Source: Apostichopus parvimensis
Lineage: Eukaryota > Echinodermata > Holothuroidea > Aspidochirotida > Stichopodidae
Direction of reading: 5' to 3'
Length of the DNA: 32,412 nt
Assembly: GCA_000934455.1 (NCBI GenBank)
Contig: KN883609.1
Coordinates: 12,137-44,548, forward strand
The stretch's first letter is position 1; every line of letters begins with the position of its first letter. The notes beneath the pieces are model-generated. The model searched no databases and was not told the origin of the DNA. It was given only the letters and a program-made list of their open reading frames with translations. The position numbers and the translations under genes are program-made. Shown in pieces: positions 1 to 10,929 of this stretch.

Positions 1-77
1 TTTAGGCTAGCTTCTATTTGAATGAGCATTCATTCCAAATAATTTATTGGTATGGGTTGCACGAAATTGATTATTTT

Positions 78-92
78 GTTGCCCACAGTAAC
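78..92 (+). promoter_or_regulatory. RFX-type X-box, candidate TMEM107 promoter element
   Basis: GTTGCC-CAC-AGTAAC fits the X-box consensus GTNRCC-N(0-3)-RGYAAC at every position. RFX factors bind X-boxes in promoters of ciliary genes, and TMEM107 is a ciliary gene. The site lies 950 bases upstream of the start codon, which is far for a promoter X-box unless there is a non-coding first exon; a donor-like GTAAGA at 133 would allow one. Function is inferred. Confidence 0.5.
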
Positions 93-594
93 GTATGACA
101 AAGTTTACTCATGTTAATTAATATTGAATGAAGTAAGAATTAAAAAGAAGAAGTTATTATGTTTAAGGAAATTCTGAGAGAGTTAGTAGAGTAGGGGGAA
201 CATGGGAATAGGGAGGCCTAATTATTGAAACAGTAGGAATAGGATGCTTGCTCCTGTTTAATATTGACTTTTTGTAATGTCCATGGAAATGCATGAATGT
301 ATACTTGGGAACTGCAATTGTTTTTTTTTAATTCCAGCATATTTTTCCCAACCAAAATCAATGAATTGATTCTTGCATGTTATACAGGTCATTCCATAGA
401 CCCATAACAGTTAGAATGTAATAACATACTAAACTATATGAAATTAAAGACAGTCATTCCTTCAATGTATCATTACCAGGTCTGCTTTCTTAAAAAAAAT
501 CAAACCCATCCATCATCTTGATACACAACCTTTATTTTTGCTAGTGCCTATCATATGTACTGACTACTTTTTGTGTATCAGACACCTGTGTTAA

Positions 595-640
595 CTGTTG
601 TATACATGTGAGAAAATAAATTTGAATTGAATTGAAATAA
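595..640 (+). repeat. (TTGAA)n-type tail, possible retroelement 3' end
   Basis: An AATAAA is followed directly by TTGAATTGAATTGAA. Short pentamer tails of this kind commonly end L2/CR1-like LINEs and SINEs in invertebrates. No body of an element is recognisable upstream, so this may equally be a simple repeat. Confidence 0.3.
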
Positions 641-1042
641 GCTAGAAATGGCTGTGATGAACCATTGAAACAAATAGGCCTAGCTACTATAGGATACATG
701 TATTTCTGTTGGAAAGATGTCTTGCTTTAAAAGTTAATTAATAAATAAAGAAAAACATTAAAACTTAAACATAGGAAGAATATTGGGTTATTTGATGTAA
801 TTTCTTCAGTCTTCAAAATGAAGTAACATCACAGTTGCTTTGGAAGAGGGGAAGGAGGGGGGGGGGCATAGATATTCACCGTGAGCATCTCTTTCACATA
901 AGGTTATGATGATGGATGCTTTAATCCCATCAAGAAGGTTTACTTTTACTATTAATTTATGTTTATTTTTGCATGGATTTTTGTTTATTGCATTTGATAT
1001 CTCATAGTAATATAGTGTTGCAATCCACCAACAGGTATTCTC

Positions 1043-1126
1043 ATGGCTGTGACTAGCTTGGTACCTGCAAGATTCCTATGTCTTATGTCACACCTCATCA
1101 TCACCATAACTCTTCTCTGGTCAAGG
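1043..1126 (+). CDS. TMEM107: TMEM107 coding exon 1
   Basis: Encodes residues 1-28, MAVTSLVPARFL through LLWSR, which is the N terminus and first membrane helix. It ends in phase 0 at the donor GTAAGC (1127). A CAG at 1032-1034 could be an acceptor 8 bases before the start codon. Confidence 0.9.
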
Positions 1127-4100
1127 GTAAGCCTCTCCTTCCCGTTTCCTTTCCAGCAAGAGAAATGAGGTCATATTCAGCATAAGAGGGATCAGTAATT
1201 TAATGATTCTTGTTTATTCAGAGGTGTAAACAAAACTTAATTGTTTAACTCTATTAATCCACTTTGCTCATACAGTAGCATATAAACTGAACTTGACAGA
1301 ACTGTTCTATTGATTTAAACATGAGGACAAAATTTCTTAAAATCCTTTTCACATATAATTAATTTTTAGATTACAGTTCACATTAATTATCAATGCCTTT
1401 AATGTTTTTATTGTAAGGATGGAAACGTGAGATCCTGCATACCTGAAAACTACACACAAGCTCAGTACAGTTCTGTGGACACCGGGTAAGAACCCTTTTC
1501 TTAGTTTAAACAGGTTTTATCATTATCTTTCATTGTATATCTGTTGTCTGTGCATTATGGTCAGAGTTCAATTTAAAGGGAAGGATCCTTAACAGGAAGT
1601 ATAATTTTTTATGAAGGATAGTTGCAATGTAATTGTTTATTAAGTTATGTCCCTACTGAAGGGCCCGGACCTGGACAGGATAGGAGAGTAATAGTCTAAG
1701 TTCAGTGTGTCAGAGTTTTGCGAACAACTTGATATAACATTCAAACTTTTTATTGAGGGCATTTCCCAGATGTGTCCTCTCCATACCAGATTGTAGACTA
1801 ACATTCAAAAAGAATATATGACTATAAAACACATTTATATACCAACATTAATTTAAGATATATACATATGTGCAGTTAACATAACAAGAACACTTCTGTA
1901 TGTAACAGATATCTAACAATAGCAAAAGCATTTCTAATTAAGTACTCCCTTCACTCAAAACCTTTGTTGGTGGCAGTAGTCTAATATCTTCTTTACCCTA
2001 AAGCTTTAAAGTTAAACCGTAGCCCTTACAACTTGACTCTTACTCTATATAGTGGCCCGACTGCTGATTTACAAATGAAGCTTTTGCTCCAAAATACCAG
2101 CATTTAATATTATAAACGTACTCATAACCTGGAGCAGTGATGCTCCCCTGTCATATAACTCGGTATTGGTTGCTTAATGGTTTCTACCACAACATGAACA
2201 TGACTAAGAAATGTTTGCCCTTAATTACTCGGTCTGTTACAGAGGCTGACCTTCTTGTTTCAGTCTATCACAATTGGTCGTTAACCGACACACACCCTTA
2301 ACATTGAATAGACAACATGTGTAATTTTTAATATTTGTTTCAATACACGTGTTTGTTTATTAACAATTAATTAACAATTACTTGTTATTTTAATCATCAA
2401 TTAAATTAACAACTAATTGTTAATAATTTATTAACAAATTATTTTTTTCAATTCACTTTTAAGTTTTTTAAATATTTGACCCGAGTGGATTGGATCTACC
2501 CAAGCAGGGGTTACTATATATCCTCCTGTTGGAATTTTGGAAGTTGTATATAAATCAAGTGTTATGAGATAGGTACATATTAAGAATAATCAGTTTATGT
2601 GACTAATATTACACAATAGAAAGTTATACTAAACCAAAGAAGTTTCATGATATTGTGTTTAATCTCCCCTCTCAACTTGATTGTTTTATTTTCTCTGCAC
2701 GTCAAGTAACCCCTTTCTTTTGTGCAGCTTCCTTCTTGGCTTACATTTTACACTCTAGTCACCTTAATTAACTGTCATTCAACCATTACTTCCTATGCTT
2801 CCTCTGTCTGTCACCCTCTATTCACATGTTCCTTTTTAGTAGGTAATTAACTTTCACTTCCTCTGCATATGTTACTTACTTGTTTGGAAACTTTGTCTGT
2901 CTGTCTGTCTGTCTGTGGTGGAAAATCCTGTCAGGGTCAAGAGTTCAGGCCCTGAGCAGTTTATTCGAAGAATTTTTTGTTGTTGGTATGTCAGGGACCT
3001 TTTCTGGCGTGTTCTTTCTTTATACGCAATTAATATGATGATCCATAATTATGCAGATTTGTTTGTCATTTTCATTCAATTTTTTAAAGAAGGTCGTCAG
3101 TCCTCTTTGCTTCTAAATTTGCCTAAATGTTGCTAAAAACTGCTGAAAAGATTGCAACAATACTTTCCTGGAGATTCTGACCATTCAAGTCTATATCTAA
3201 ATACAAAAGAGAATTAAATCATCTATTTGGGAAATGTTTTTAAAAATTGAATTAAAATATTTGTTGATGTATCCAGGCCTAGAATTTCACACAATTTTAA
3301 TCCCCTTGTTAACAAAAATGCCAGTGCATTAAATAATTTAATATTCAAAATCAAATTTCCACTGGGACTTTCCTTGAATTAATTACAAAAGCAACAAGTG
3401 TATATGGCAGAAAATACAAATGTCTTTTGTTTCTACTTCTATTGGCAAATAACAAAATCCACTGGCAATTAGCCAATGAAAAGCCTGAATTGTGAGGTCT
3501 AGTATCAACTTGAGTGACCATTATTTGATTTTCTAGCATACTTTAGGTTTACTGCTAAAGACCAATAAGATAGCTTTTCTCATATCCACCTTAATGACCT
3601 ATTATTTTGACATTTCTTTCCAGGCTTCTGATTGGCTTAATTCTGATGATAGTCTTTATAATGATAGAAGTCATCGGGTTTATTTCTGGCGTGTCAATGT
3701 TCATCCATCCAGCTGCACTTATCTGTATCCTTGAAAACATGGTAGGGTTTGGTTACCATGGTAGCAATGCAAAGTCTTTACCTATAAATGGTAATTGAAG
3801 GTTGGTTACTATGGAAACCATCTATTCTACTTTCTAGCTGTGCAAGTCAGTAACTGATGCAGAGTGGAGATGTTAGTCGCTCGTAATATATGCTTAATGT
3901 ACTCTAGCTTTGAAACGGATAATCACTCTATGGTTATATTTGGTTACCATGGAAACATACATAATAGTTTTGTGAATAATTGATTAAGTCAATGGTCATT
4001 TGTCACATTTGTCACAGTTGCAACATCTTCTGTAGGATTTGAAATGACATGTGGTGACTGATTACGTTAAAGTGCCCAAAATGGACCAAAATCAATGCAA

Positions 4101-5268
4101 AGAGCTGCATTTAAAGGCATTGAAGACTCGCCCCAAACTGCGTGTCACGCTCTGAAAAAGTTAACTTTCCGTTGCTTGCAAGTGACGTTTTGTTCTTGTC
4201 GCTACAAAATGTAGACAGTAATGAAATGTGATACCTTGTTATCTTTTATCTAGACCTGAGATGTCCACGCTGCTATGTACACTGTGTTGTGGGTATTGAC
4301 CATAGCTGTATGTATTGACTACACTAGTGTCTAATTACCGACGGTAGCAAGCTGTGTGAGTATTTTCTGGGATCGATGGTGGTGTCTAACACTTTTGTTA
4401 CACCTCATTCGAAACTAGGTCAGATTACCGGCATGAGACGTTTCTTTGTGCGCGAGTCTTCCCTCCCTTTAAGCCATCTCCCCCTCCCTCTTTTATGATG
4501 GCATATAAGCTGTGGATATATAGCAAGAGCAGTACCCTCATCATAATGTATATTTTGATAGTATTACTATTGTTAGAATGAACCGGTCAATATTATTTTG
4601 AAATGTTTACCCTTGACATGTCTCCTGTCAGCTACGGGTGCTCATGCCGCTGCTTCGATAGCTCTGTCATATTTCTTATTTGAGGAATGGCCTTGCTACC
4701 TGTTCTGGTGGATCTTCAGTTTTTGCAGGTATGGCAAATATTTGTTTGTCTCTTATCTACGTTTGAAAATGTCTACTTTAGTAGTGTTCTTGTACTACCA
4801 TTAAGTACTTAAACATACTCTTTGACTAAACGAAAGTGGTTGATATGTAAAAGTCATCGAGAGAACCTTATTTACTTCCGAGCAGAGTCATTTCAAAAGT
4901 TAAGACTTCCTTTGCAGAAGGGCTTGTTTTTGATGGACATTTCAAGCCCTCTCTCAAACTTATGTATATTCCAAGCCACAAGGTCTTTCAGTAGATAAGT
5001 TGTATATTGAGAAATATTTAGTCTCTTTTGGAGTGTTTATGTTCATAAATCCTAAGCCACGAACCATGAATCATATTAAAACAGGCTGCATAAACAAAAG
5101 TCAAAAGTAGAGGGCAGTATTGCAGAACCTTTTTTTTCTTTGTAATTTCCTTCTCTTCTTCACACATGTTTATCTGTTCACCTTTATGTTTGTGCCAACA
5201 GTGTAATACCAGCAATTGTGGAAATCGTTCTTCTCATCAGCATCTTGGGTTTGAAGAAGGTCAAATGA
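1043..5268 (+). CDS. TMEM107: Transmembrane protein 107 (TMEM107), complete, five coding exons
   Basis: Small membrane protein of the ciliary transition zone, a member of the MKS module that helps restrict membrane-protein entry to the cilium. Coding exons are 1043-1126, 1418-1485, 3624-3724, 4632-4728 and 5202-5268; all introns are GT-AG and the phases join cleanly (417 nt, 138 residues; the human protein has 140 as I recall). Predicted membrane helices lie near residues 8-27, 52-77, 87-115 and 118-134. Family landmarks are SLVPARFL near the N terminus, LLWSR at the end of helix 1, the invariant-looking GFISGVSMF (69-77) after an acidic E66, GAHAAASIALSYF in helix 3, and a LGLKK C-terminal end. 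The start codon was chosen because it matches the family N terminus and has G at +4, though position -3 is C. The gene converges on CASZ1. Confidence 0.93.
1418..1485 (+). CDS. TMEM107: TMEM107 coding exon 2
   Basis: Encodes residues 29-50, the extracytoplasmic or lumenal loop (DGNVRSCIPENYTQAQYSS), which contains an N-Y-T glycosylation-type sequon. The acceptor is TTGTAAG, the donor is GTAAGA at 1486, and the exon ends in phase 2. Confidence 0.88.
2371..2423. repeat. AT-rich inverted repeat
   Basis: TTAACAATTA at 2371-2380 is the exact reverse complement of TAATTGTTAA at 2414-2423. TTAACAA-type words recur through 2360-2440. It could be a MITE remnant or simply low-complexity DNA. Confidence 0.35.
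2894..2917 (+). repeat. (TGTC)n microsatellite
   Basis: About six tandem copies of a GTCT/TGTC tetramer inside TMEM107 intron 2. Confidence 0.8.
3624..3724 (+). CDS. TMEM107: TMEM107 coding exon 3
   Basis: Encodes residues 51-84, the second helix and the family motif GFISGVSMF. The acceptor is TTTCTTTCCAG, with a good pyrimidine tract, and the donor is GTATCC at 3725. It enters in phase 2 and leaves in phase 1. Confidence 0.9.
3752..3765 (+). promoter_or_regulatory. X-box-like site in TMEM107 intron 3, site 1
   Basis: GTTACCATGGTAGC matches the RFX palindromic form GTTRCCATGGNAAC with one mismatch. It is the first of three related sites within 205 bases. Function is inferred. Confidence 0.3.
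3805..3818 (+). promoter_or_regulatory. X-box-like site in TMEM107 intron 3, site 2
   Basis: GTTACTATGGAAAC matches the RFX form with one mismatch, C to T in the first half site. Confidence 0.35.
3943..3956 (+). promoter_or_regulatory. X-box in TMEM107 intron 3, site 3
   Basis: GTTACCATGGAAAC fits GTTRCCATGGNAAC completely and is the best of the three intronic sites. A similar ATTACCATGGAAAC lies at 13343-13356 in the intergenic region, so a dispersed-repeat origin is possible. Confidence 0.45.
4632..4728 (+). CDS. TMEM107: TMEM107 coding exon 4
   Basis: Encodes residues 85-116: GAHAAASIALSYFLFEEW, then the aromatic run CYLFWWIFSFC, matching the third helix of the family. The acceptor is CTCCTGTCAG and the donor is GTATGG at 4729. 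Confidence 0.9.
5202..5268 (+). CDS. TMEM107: TMEM107 coding exon 5 and stop codon
   Basis: Encodes residues 117-138, VIPAIVEIVLLISILGLKKVK, then TGA at 5266-5268. This is the fourth helix and the lysine-rich cytosolic tail typical of the family. The acceptor is TTTGTGCCAACAG. Confidence 0.9.
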
Positions 5269-6240
5269 TGACAAATTGGTTGGCAGTATGACCAATAATG
5301 ACCCAAATATCCCACTACTAGACCAGTGATGGCATCGTTCGCTGATATTCGTACAGATTCTATATTTGCCGGAGGATACGATGGGTTTGCTATGTTTGCA
5401 AGATAATAGGGACTGTAGTGTTTGCAATTGCCCTTGTCATGTGTATTCCAGGGTAAATCTCTACTGTACAGAAGTGCTTGAGACTTCTAAACATGTCGGC
5501 CGAACCCCACAGGGAGTTCATCCAGCTATATGTGGTTGGGCAAGGCTAGTTAACAGCCGCAGTACCTTGCAAAACTGTTTGACCAAAGATCTCACCATTC
5601 TCATTCATTACGGAACAGATTTTACCAAAGTATTCATTTATATAGTTTTTGTAGATGGATGGTATTTCTTAGATATATTTGCAAACATTGTAATTTCAAG
5701 TGACACACACAAATTGTAGATAGATGATGCTGATTTTTTTGTTTTTTGAATCATGTTTGCTAATTGGCCTTGTACCACAGATGACCAAGGGAATGGATGT
5801 CCAGTCGCAAAAAATGACTCGATATCAGAGTAGCACCAGATTCATCGGCTGCTCTGTTTGCTTGCTAACTTCACATCATGATTAATATTCGGGTTTACTA
5901 CAAGTCTTTCTGTCACATTTCGTTGCCAGAATGTGTTCTCTTTTCTTCCCAATTTGTAAATTGTATATAAGTTGGTAAAAGTTAAAACTGTGCAATTTAT
6001 GAAATATTGATTTACATCACAAGAGTCAGTTTTCTTCATAGAGGATACCAAGCTCACATTCATGGACCTGCTTCTTACCACTGGATAGCATCCCAGGAAT
6101 GATCTATATTACCTTGTCACATTTTGTACAAAAATGGTATTAAGACCTTTGAAAGGATTGGGGTAGTGTGGTAGGTGGGGGGGGGGGGAGAGCAGGATTG
6201 TATAGCATTGGTATAAAAGAGCATCAGATTTAATCCATGA
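5269..6240 (+). other. Probable TMEM107 3' UTR and flank
   Basis: No further exon is recognisable after the stop codon. No canonical AATAAA occurs here; the first on this strand is at 6655-6660. A 117-codon open frame (5366-5719) has no recognisable domain and is judged to be chance. Confidence 0.45.
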
Positions 6241-6243
6241 AAT

Positions 6244-6530
6244 GGAGTGTTAGCTCAGTGTAGGGAGTGTTAGCTCAGTGGTTAACGCCGGTGCTTTCAA
6301 TCATAAGGTCCCGAGTTTGAGTCAGTCCAAGATTAATGAATGTCGTCCAGTTAAAGAGTTGTTGACAATTGACAATTCATAATCATGGACGTTAAATATG
6401 AATGTAAGAGACTGACTTCGGTCAGCTTGCGCCTTTGATAAGCCAATGATGGCTTCTTCGCGAGTTCCTGCTTGCAGGAGGATTTAAATACATACAAAGG
6501 ACATTGCATGTACAAGCAAACGACTTTGTG
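6244..6530 (+). mobile_element. tRNA-derived SINE-like element
   Basis: The head resembles a tRNA gene: A box TAGCTCAGTGG (6271-6281), then a CTTTCAA anticodon-loop-like stretch, then B box GTTTGAGTC (6315-6323), which fits GWTCRANNC except for one C to T change of the kind CpG decay gives. The stems are not maintained, so it is not a functional tRNA. The following non-tRNA stretch (about 6340-6530), with GGACGTTAAATA and CGCGAGTTCCTGC, looks like a SINE body; its 3' limit is uncertain. The first 17 bases of the head are duplicated (6244-6260 and 6264-6280). Confidence 0.55.
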
Positions 6531-6654
6531 ATGAAGCGGGTAATTTCTTAAAGGAAAATTGATAAAACTGACAGTCATATTTCATTGAAGACATTTGAAT
6601 TGAGAGAAGATGACCTGAATTAACACTACAACAGGCTTGCGAATCAAAGGCCAA

Positions 6655-6660
6655 AATAAA
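6655..6660 (+). terminator. Candidate polyadenylation signal for TMEM107
   Basis: First canonical AATAAA downstream of the TMEM107 stop codon on this strand, 1.39 kb away and beyond the SINE-like element. A non-canonical signal nearer the stop codon is just as possible. Confidence 0.25.
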
Positions 6661-6789
6661 TGACAGATTTATGGGTTATTAAGTCTCCCTACAATTCTGC
6701 AAACTTTTATTGTGGCAATCCATCCAGTGTGGAATAATTAGTAGATCTTTTACCCATAAATTATCCACATCCATGCTGTCAAATATCCT

Positions 6790-7630
6790 TTAACAATTGT
6801 TCTTGTTTATAAAGGATATTTGGGAATGAAATGCATCCCTCCTGTTGTTGGGAATGCATTTATGTTTCTGATGTACCCCCTCAATTTTTGCATAACTGAT
6901 AATAAGCTGTATGTTTCTACTAAAACTTTATCTGTGAATAGTGCATGCTGAATATTCATAGCATATCAGTTCAACTCACCCAGTTGGAACAATTTTTTCT
7001 ATACTGTTGTGTCATGTCCGCTTCAGAGCACTCGTATTGTCAGTACGGGCAGTATGAATATCATGTTTCTATTAGATCAAGGTTAGAAACTGTTTGTACT
7101 GACAATACCAGTGCTTTGAGAGCATGATATTAGAGTACAGTTTAGAGAGGTATTAGCATTAGGAAATTGTCCCAACTGGCTGTTCAACCTCAGTTGTAGT
7201 ACACCCAATTATTCAATATCCCCAGGAATTGTTATTGTTTGCGACAGATATACTTTTGAAGGAAATGCATCCTTTTGTTGATGGAAATGCACTTTCTTTC
7301 AGATACACCTTTATACTTGTGTCTAACTGTGATAATAAGGTGCAAAGTGATGTGGAGGTTATGCATATCCATATCCTGTTTTAATAGACAAGTAATGCAT
7401 ATGTATGACCTCGTTGGATAAACTGAATATGTATGAGAAAAACCTTCAGTATGAGAAGTACGCCCAATTATCTTAAATCGTTTGCTCGCAAACATCAACA
7501 GGAAGAGTTCTTGTTTGTGAACAATGTATACAGAGGGAATTCCTTCTTTCATTCTGGAAATTCGTGGACAAGCATTTTCCTTTCAGATATATGCTTTAAT
7601 ATATATATACCTGTGTTAATAACGAGTTAA
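6790..7630. repeat. Three diverged copies of a local intergenic repeat
   Basis: Blocks near 6790-6905, 7205-7345 and 7470-7630 share an ordered set of words: GGAAATGCATCC, TTTGTTG-TGGAAATGCA, TTTCTTTCAGATA and TGATAATAA-like ends. The third copy is the most decayed. They look like old tandem or segmental copies of one unit. Element identity is unknown. Confidence 0.4.
7028..7114. repeat. Inverted repeat with 19-base arms
   Basis: The arm at 7028-7046 is complementary to 7096-7114 at 18 of 19 positions, with a loop of 49 bases. A second short complementary pair (7057-7065 and 7123-7131) interleaves with it. It could be a hairpin-forming sequence or a foldback remnant. Confidence 0.55.
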
Positions 7631-10207
7631 ACTAACGAACAAACAAACAAAAAAAGAGTAAGATAAGACAATGGTTGCTGGTACAATCACTCCACTCATT
7701 AAATCTATTCAAAAATTCTTTCTGGGTTATACAAATAAGGAAGACATTAGACTGGATACCAGAGGGTTTGAATGTTATCATAAACACCACATTAATTAAA
7801 AATCAAAAAGAAACAATCAACACTTTCAAATGAAGAAATAAAAAACGAACATTCAAACGCTCTCTTATAAACCAATATTCAATTTATATTTTTTAAGACA
7901 TTTTATTTTATATTGCTAGATGAAGTAGTCGGAAAAAGAAAAAGAAGAAACAGTTTTTTTTATTATACAATTGTTTTACTCTTTTAATCTGTTATTGTAA
8001 GTATGTATTGCTTACGATAGAAAGAACTTTATGGTATTATTGTAACATTTAAAAGGGGTTTTTGTCGTTGCAAATATTATGTAATGGGATTGAGAACTCC
8101 CTCTATATACTCAAATTTTCTCCCAAGGAAGTTTCTTCTGTGAAGAAAAAGAAAAGAGATGACCTTATTTTGACCCCATGTCAAAGGTTACACCTATGAC
8201 CCCCCTTAATCAGTTATTAATGATAGTGTTGCATATATTCAAATCTACTACCAAACTATAAATCCAACGTGTTATTGATTGGATTTTTCCGTGGACACAG
8301 CTGTACGGTAATAGTAAGGCTGGCCTTTTTGTCTCAGCCCATATATATTCGAGTAAGTATGTTGGCTAAAAAACAGACCAAATTTGTCTAAAAACCCTGA
8401 AAGCGTAAAGGAAACAAAAACAAGCTTTGGGGATAGAAAACTGAAGGAACTCAACTGGACGACAATAGAGGTGAAGATTAAAAAACTTTGATCACTTTAT
8501 TACGGCTACAAGGATTATTGGTCAATCGAATTTGACCTCAAAAAGCATTTCTATTGATTAGAAAGGATGTATTTGATATAATAAGTTCATCAATAATTGT
8601 ATTCATGGAACTGTAACCTTTCATAATTGATTATTCACCTTGATTAATTAACAGAATTATGCAACAAATAAATTGATACTTTTTTTTCTAAAAGGCTCGT
8701 TTCTTCATTTATACTCGTCTGATCTCTTTGAGGCCCCATGCGTTAAATTACCACTGGATGAATTGGCTGGGGTAAGAAGCCGTTGGTAAATCCTGTGAAT
8801 ATTGTTGTCAGAGAGGACTCAAAATTTGTGGCAAAACTTTAGCTACTAGGTCTAAGAGTTAAAAATTCTTGACAAATAATTGCATGAGATTGAAAATCAC
8901 TATTTGACTGCAAAGGAAATACTGCAATTCAAATAAATATTATGAGGGTGGGAGGGGGGAGGTAAAAAGTTTGGAGAAAGGGTTTAGAGGGGGGGGGGGG
9001 GATGGCTGGGTACGACAAAACCCATCCGTTAATTGCCATCAGGCATTATAGAGTGCCTATCTAAAAAGTCGGCACAGTTGAATCTGGAAGTCCTCATTAT
9101 ATGACATCAAAGCCAAAATGGGAACAGATTTATAAAATTTAATACCTTTATACACCAAACTGTTATGAAACACACAAGCCAAACAAACTCCCAAACTTGA
9201 ATAAAAAGAACTCCCAAAACTGGTAGGAAAACTATCAGAACCTTAACTGTGAGATTCAAACCTTTCAAGACTTTGCGACATACTAAGAGGAAATTGAATT
9301 TCAAATAATGAAACTTGTTCACTTGTCAATCGGACAAGCAAACTAATTTCTAATGTAATTTACTTTATACCAAATCTTAAATGTTATAAAAAGTCTTTTT
9401 TTTTTTTGCTCCACCCCTTGTGAATATTCATCTACTTAAACCTTTGTTAGTAAAAATTCGAAAGTACTGATACTCTCTGAACTTATATAAAGTTGGTTTT
9501 TTATTTTCTTGTGAAAATTATTTTATTTGTCATTCAAACATGAAAAATTGTTTTTTTTTTATACAAAATCATAAAAATCTTCTTTTGAACATGCAACATA
9601 GCACCAACACAGCAAATATTTTTTGTTATTTTAATCAACTTTTCTTCTTATTCTCATATTCATATCAAGGAAAAAACAAAAACAAAATATGAACAAACGA
9701 TTTGAAAATCTGCCTCACTATTCCACATAAAAAACAAAAAAGTAACACACTCATCTCTGTATCTACATTCACCTCTATTTTTGCACAAAATCCCGTCATG
9801 TGAAACAAGTCTAAGAAAGCGCTGGAATGAAAAAGGTTAGCTTGCACGTCATTCTGATAATCGATCAAGCGATTTATCAAATCATTTTAAAAATGCTGAG
9901 AAAAAAAAACGACTGAAAAAAAAAAAATTAAAAAAAAAAATTGAGGAAAATTTTGGGGAAAAAATTAATAAAAAATTGATGTTGCACAATGGTATACAAA
10001 AAATGATTTGTAAACAGCAAGAAAATTTGAATGGACATTGACAACAGAAGAAATAAACACTGCAACATGATAACACAAGTGCAAATGTTACTTTAATAAC
10101 AGCATGAAGGGAAGACACGTAAAAATCCAACGTAATATAACTGTCTCTGCAATACTGTCACAACTTTGAAACCTGTTCAAAAATCAAATATCAACAATAT
10201 AAAGAAA
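7631..10207. other. Intergenic DNA, no gene seen
   Basis: AT-rich, with A and T runs, a G-rich run at about 8944-9003 and many short open frames without features. No RNA gene or transposon was recognised. Confidence 0.7.
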
Positions 10208-10398
10208 GCTTCTTTTTTTCCCCCAATTTCTTAACAAGATTGTGATCTACAGAGGGTGCCAAAGTAGATCACTGGCGATTTCCTAATTTTGAATGAAACA
10301 TATAAATCTCCCAAAGGCCTAACTGGATGAAACTAATCACTTCATATTCTGTTTTTGTGGCGATTTTCCTTTTTCCTTGTTGTTGATGGTATTGTACT

Positions 10399-10929
10399 TG
10401 TCCAAATCACTCTTTGTCCACATAACAATTTGTGTAAGTATACACTGTCCACATCACAATCTGTAGGTTCTATACATTATCTACAAAACTGTGTGTAGCT
10501 ATACTATGTCCACGTCACAATTTGTGTAGGTATACACCGTCCACATCACAATTTGTGTAGGTATACATTGTCCACACTTTAATATGTGTAGGTTCTGTAC
10601 ATTGTCCACCTAACTTTGTGTGGCTTTACTTTGTCCACGTCACAATTTGTGTAGGGTATTCTGTCCACATCACAACTTGTGTAGGTATACATTGTCCACA
10701 TCACAATTTGTGTAGGTATACATTGTCCACACTATAATATGTGTAGGTTCTGTACATTGTCCACCTAACTTTGTGTAGCTATACTATGTCCACATCACAA
10801 TTTGTGTACTATACATTGTCCACATCACAATCTGTACGCTCTATGTTTTGTCCACCTCAATTTGTGTAGGTATACTTTGTCCACATTACAATATGTGTAG
10901 GCACTACGTCCACATTAGAATTTGTGTAG
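10399..10929. repeat. Minisatellite of about 30 bp with higher-order structure, copy A
   Basis: About 17 monomers built around TGTCCACATCACAATTTGTG followed by TAGGTATACAT. Variant monomers (CACACTATAATATG, CACCTAACTTTGTG) recur in a fixed order, with the same pair reappearing roughly 150 bases later, so the array has a higher-order period of several monomers. Confidence 0.9.

Larger units (their letters stand above)
1..1034. other. Upstream region of TMEM107, no coding sequence seen
   Basis: AT-rich DNA with no recognisable exon. It contains a perfect X-box (78-92), a possible splice donor (GTAAGA from 133) and a (TTGAA)n-type tail near 610-637 that resembles the 3' end of non-LTR elements. 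The sequence just before the TMEM107 start codon ends in CAG at 1032-1034, so the start codon may sit 8 bases inside a second exon, with a non-coding first exon upstream. That arrangement is inferred and not proven. Confidence 0.5.
1486..3623 (+). other. TMEM107 intron 2 (2.1 kb), no gene seen
   Basis: AT-rich intron. It contains an inverted AT-rich repeat near 2371-2423 and a (TGTC)n tract ending near 2917. Short open frames in it have no family features. Confidence 0.75.
3725..4631 (+). other. TMEM107 intron 3
   Basis: A 907-base intron with no coding potential. Its notable content is the cluster of three X-box-like sites in the first 232 bases. The second half has more mixed composition, with no recognisable element. 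Confidence 0.7.

Noticed and set aside
5366..5719. 117-codon cysteine-containing open frame after TMEM107
   Set aside because: Lies in the probable 3' UTR, has no family signature, and the cysteines are not in a pattern repeated elsewhere.
6264..6335. Functional tRNA gene
   Set aside because: A and B boxes are present, but the anticodon and acceptor stems do not pair and the B box carries a decayed C; fits a SINE head better.
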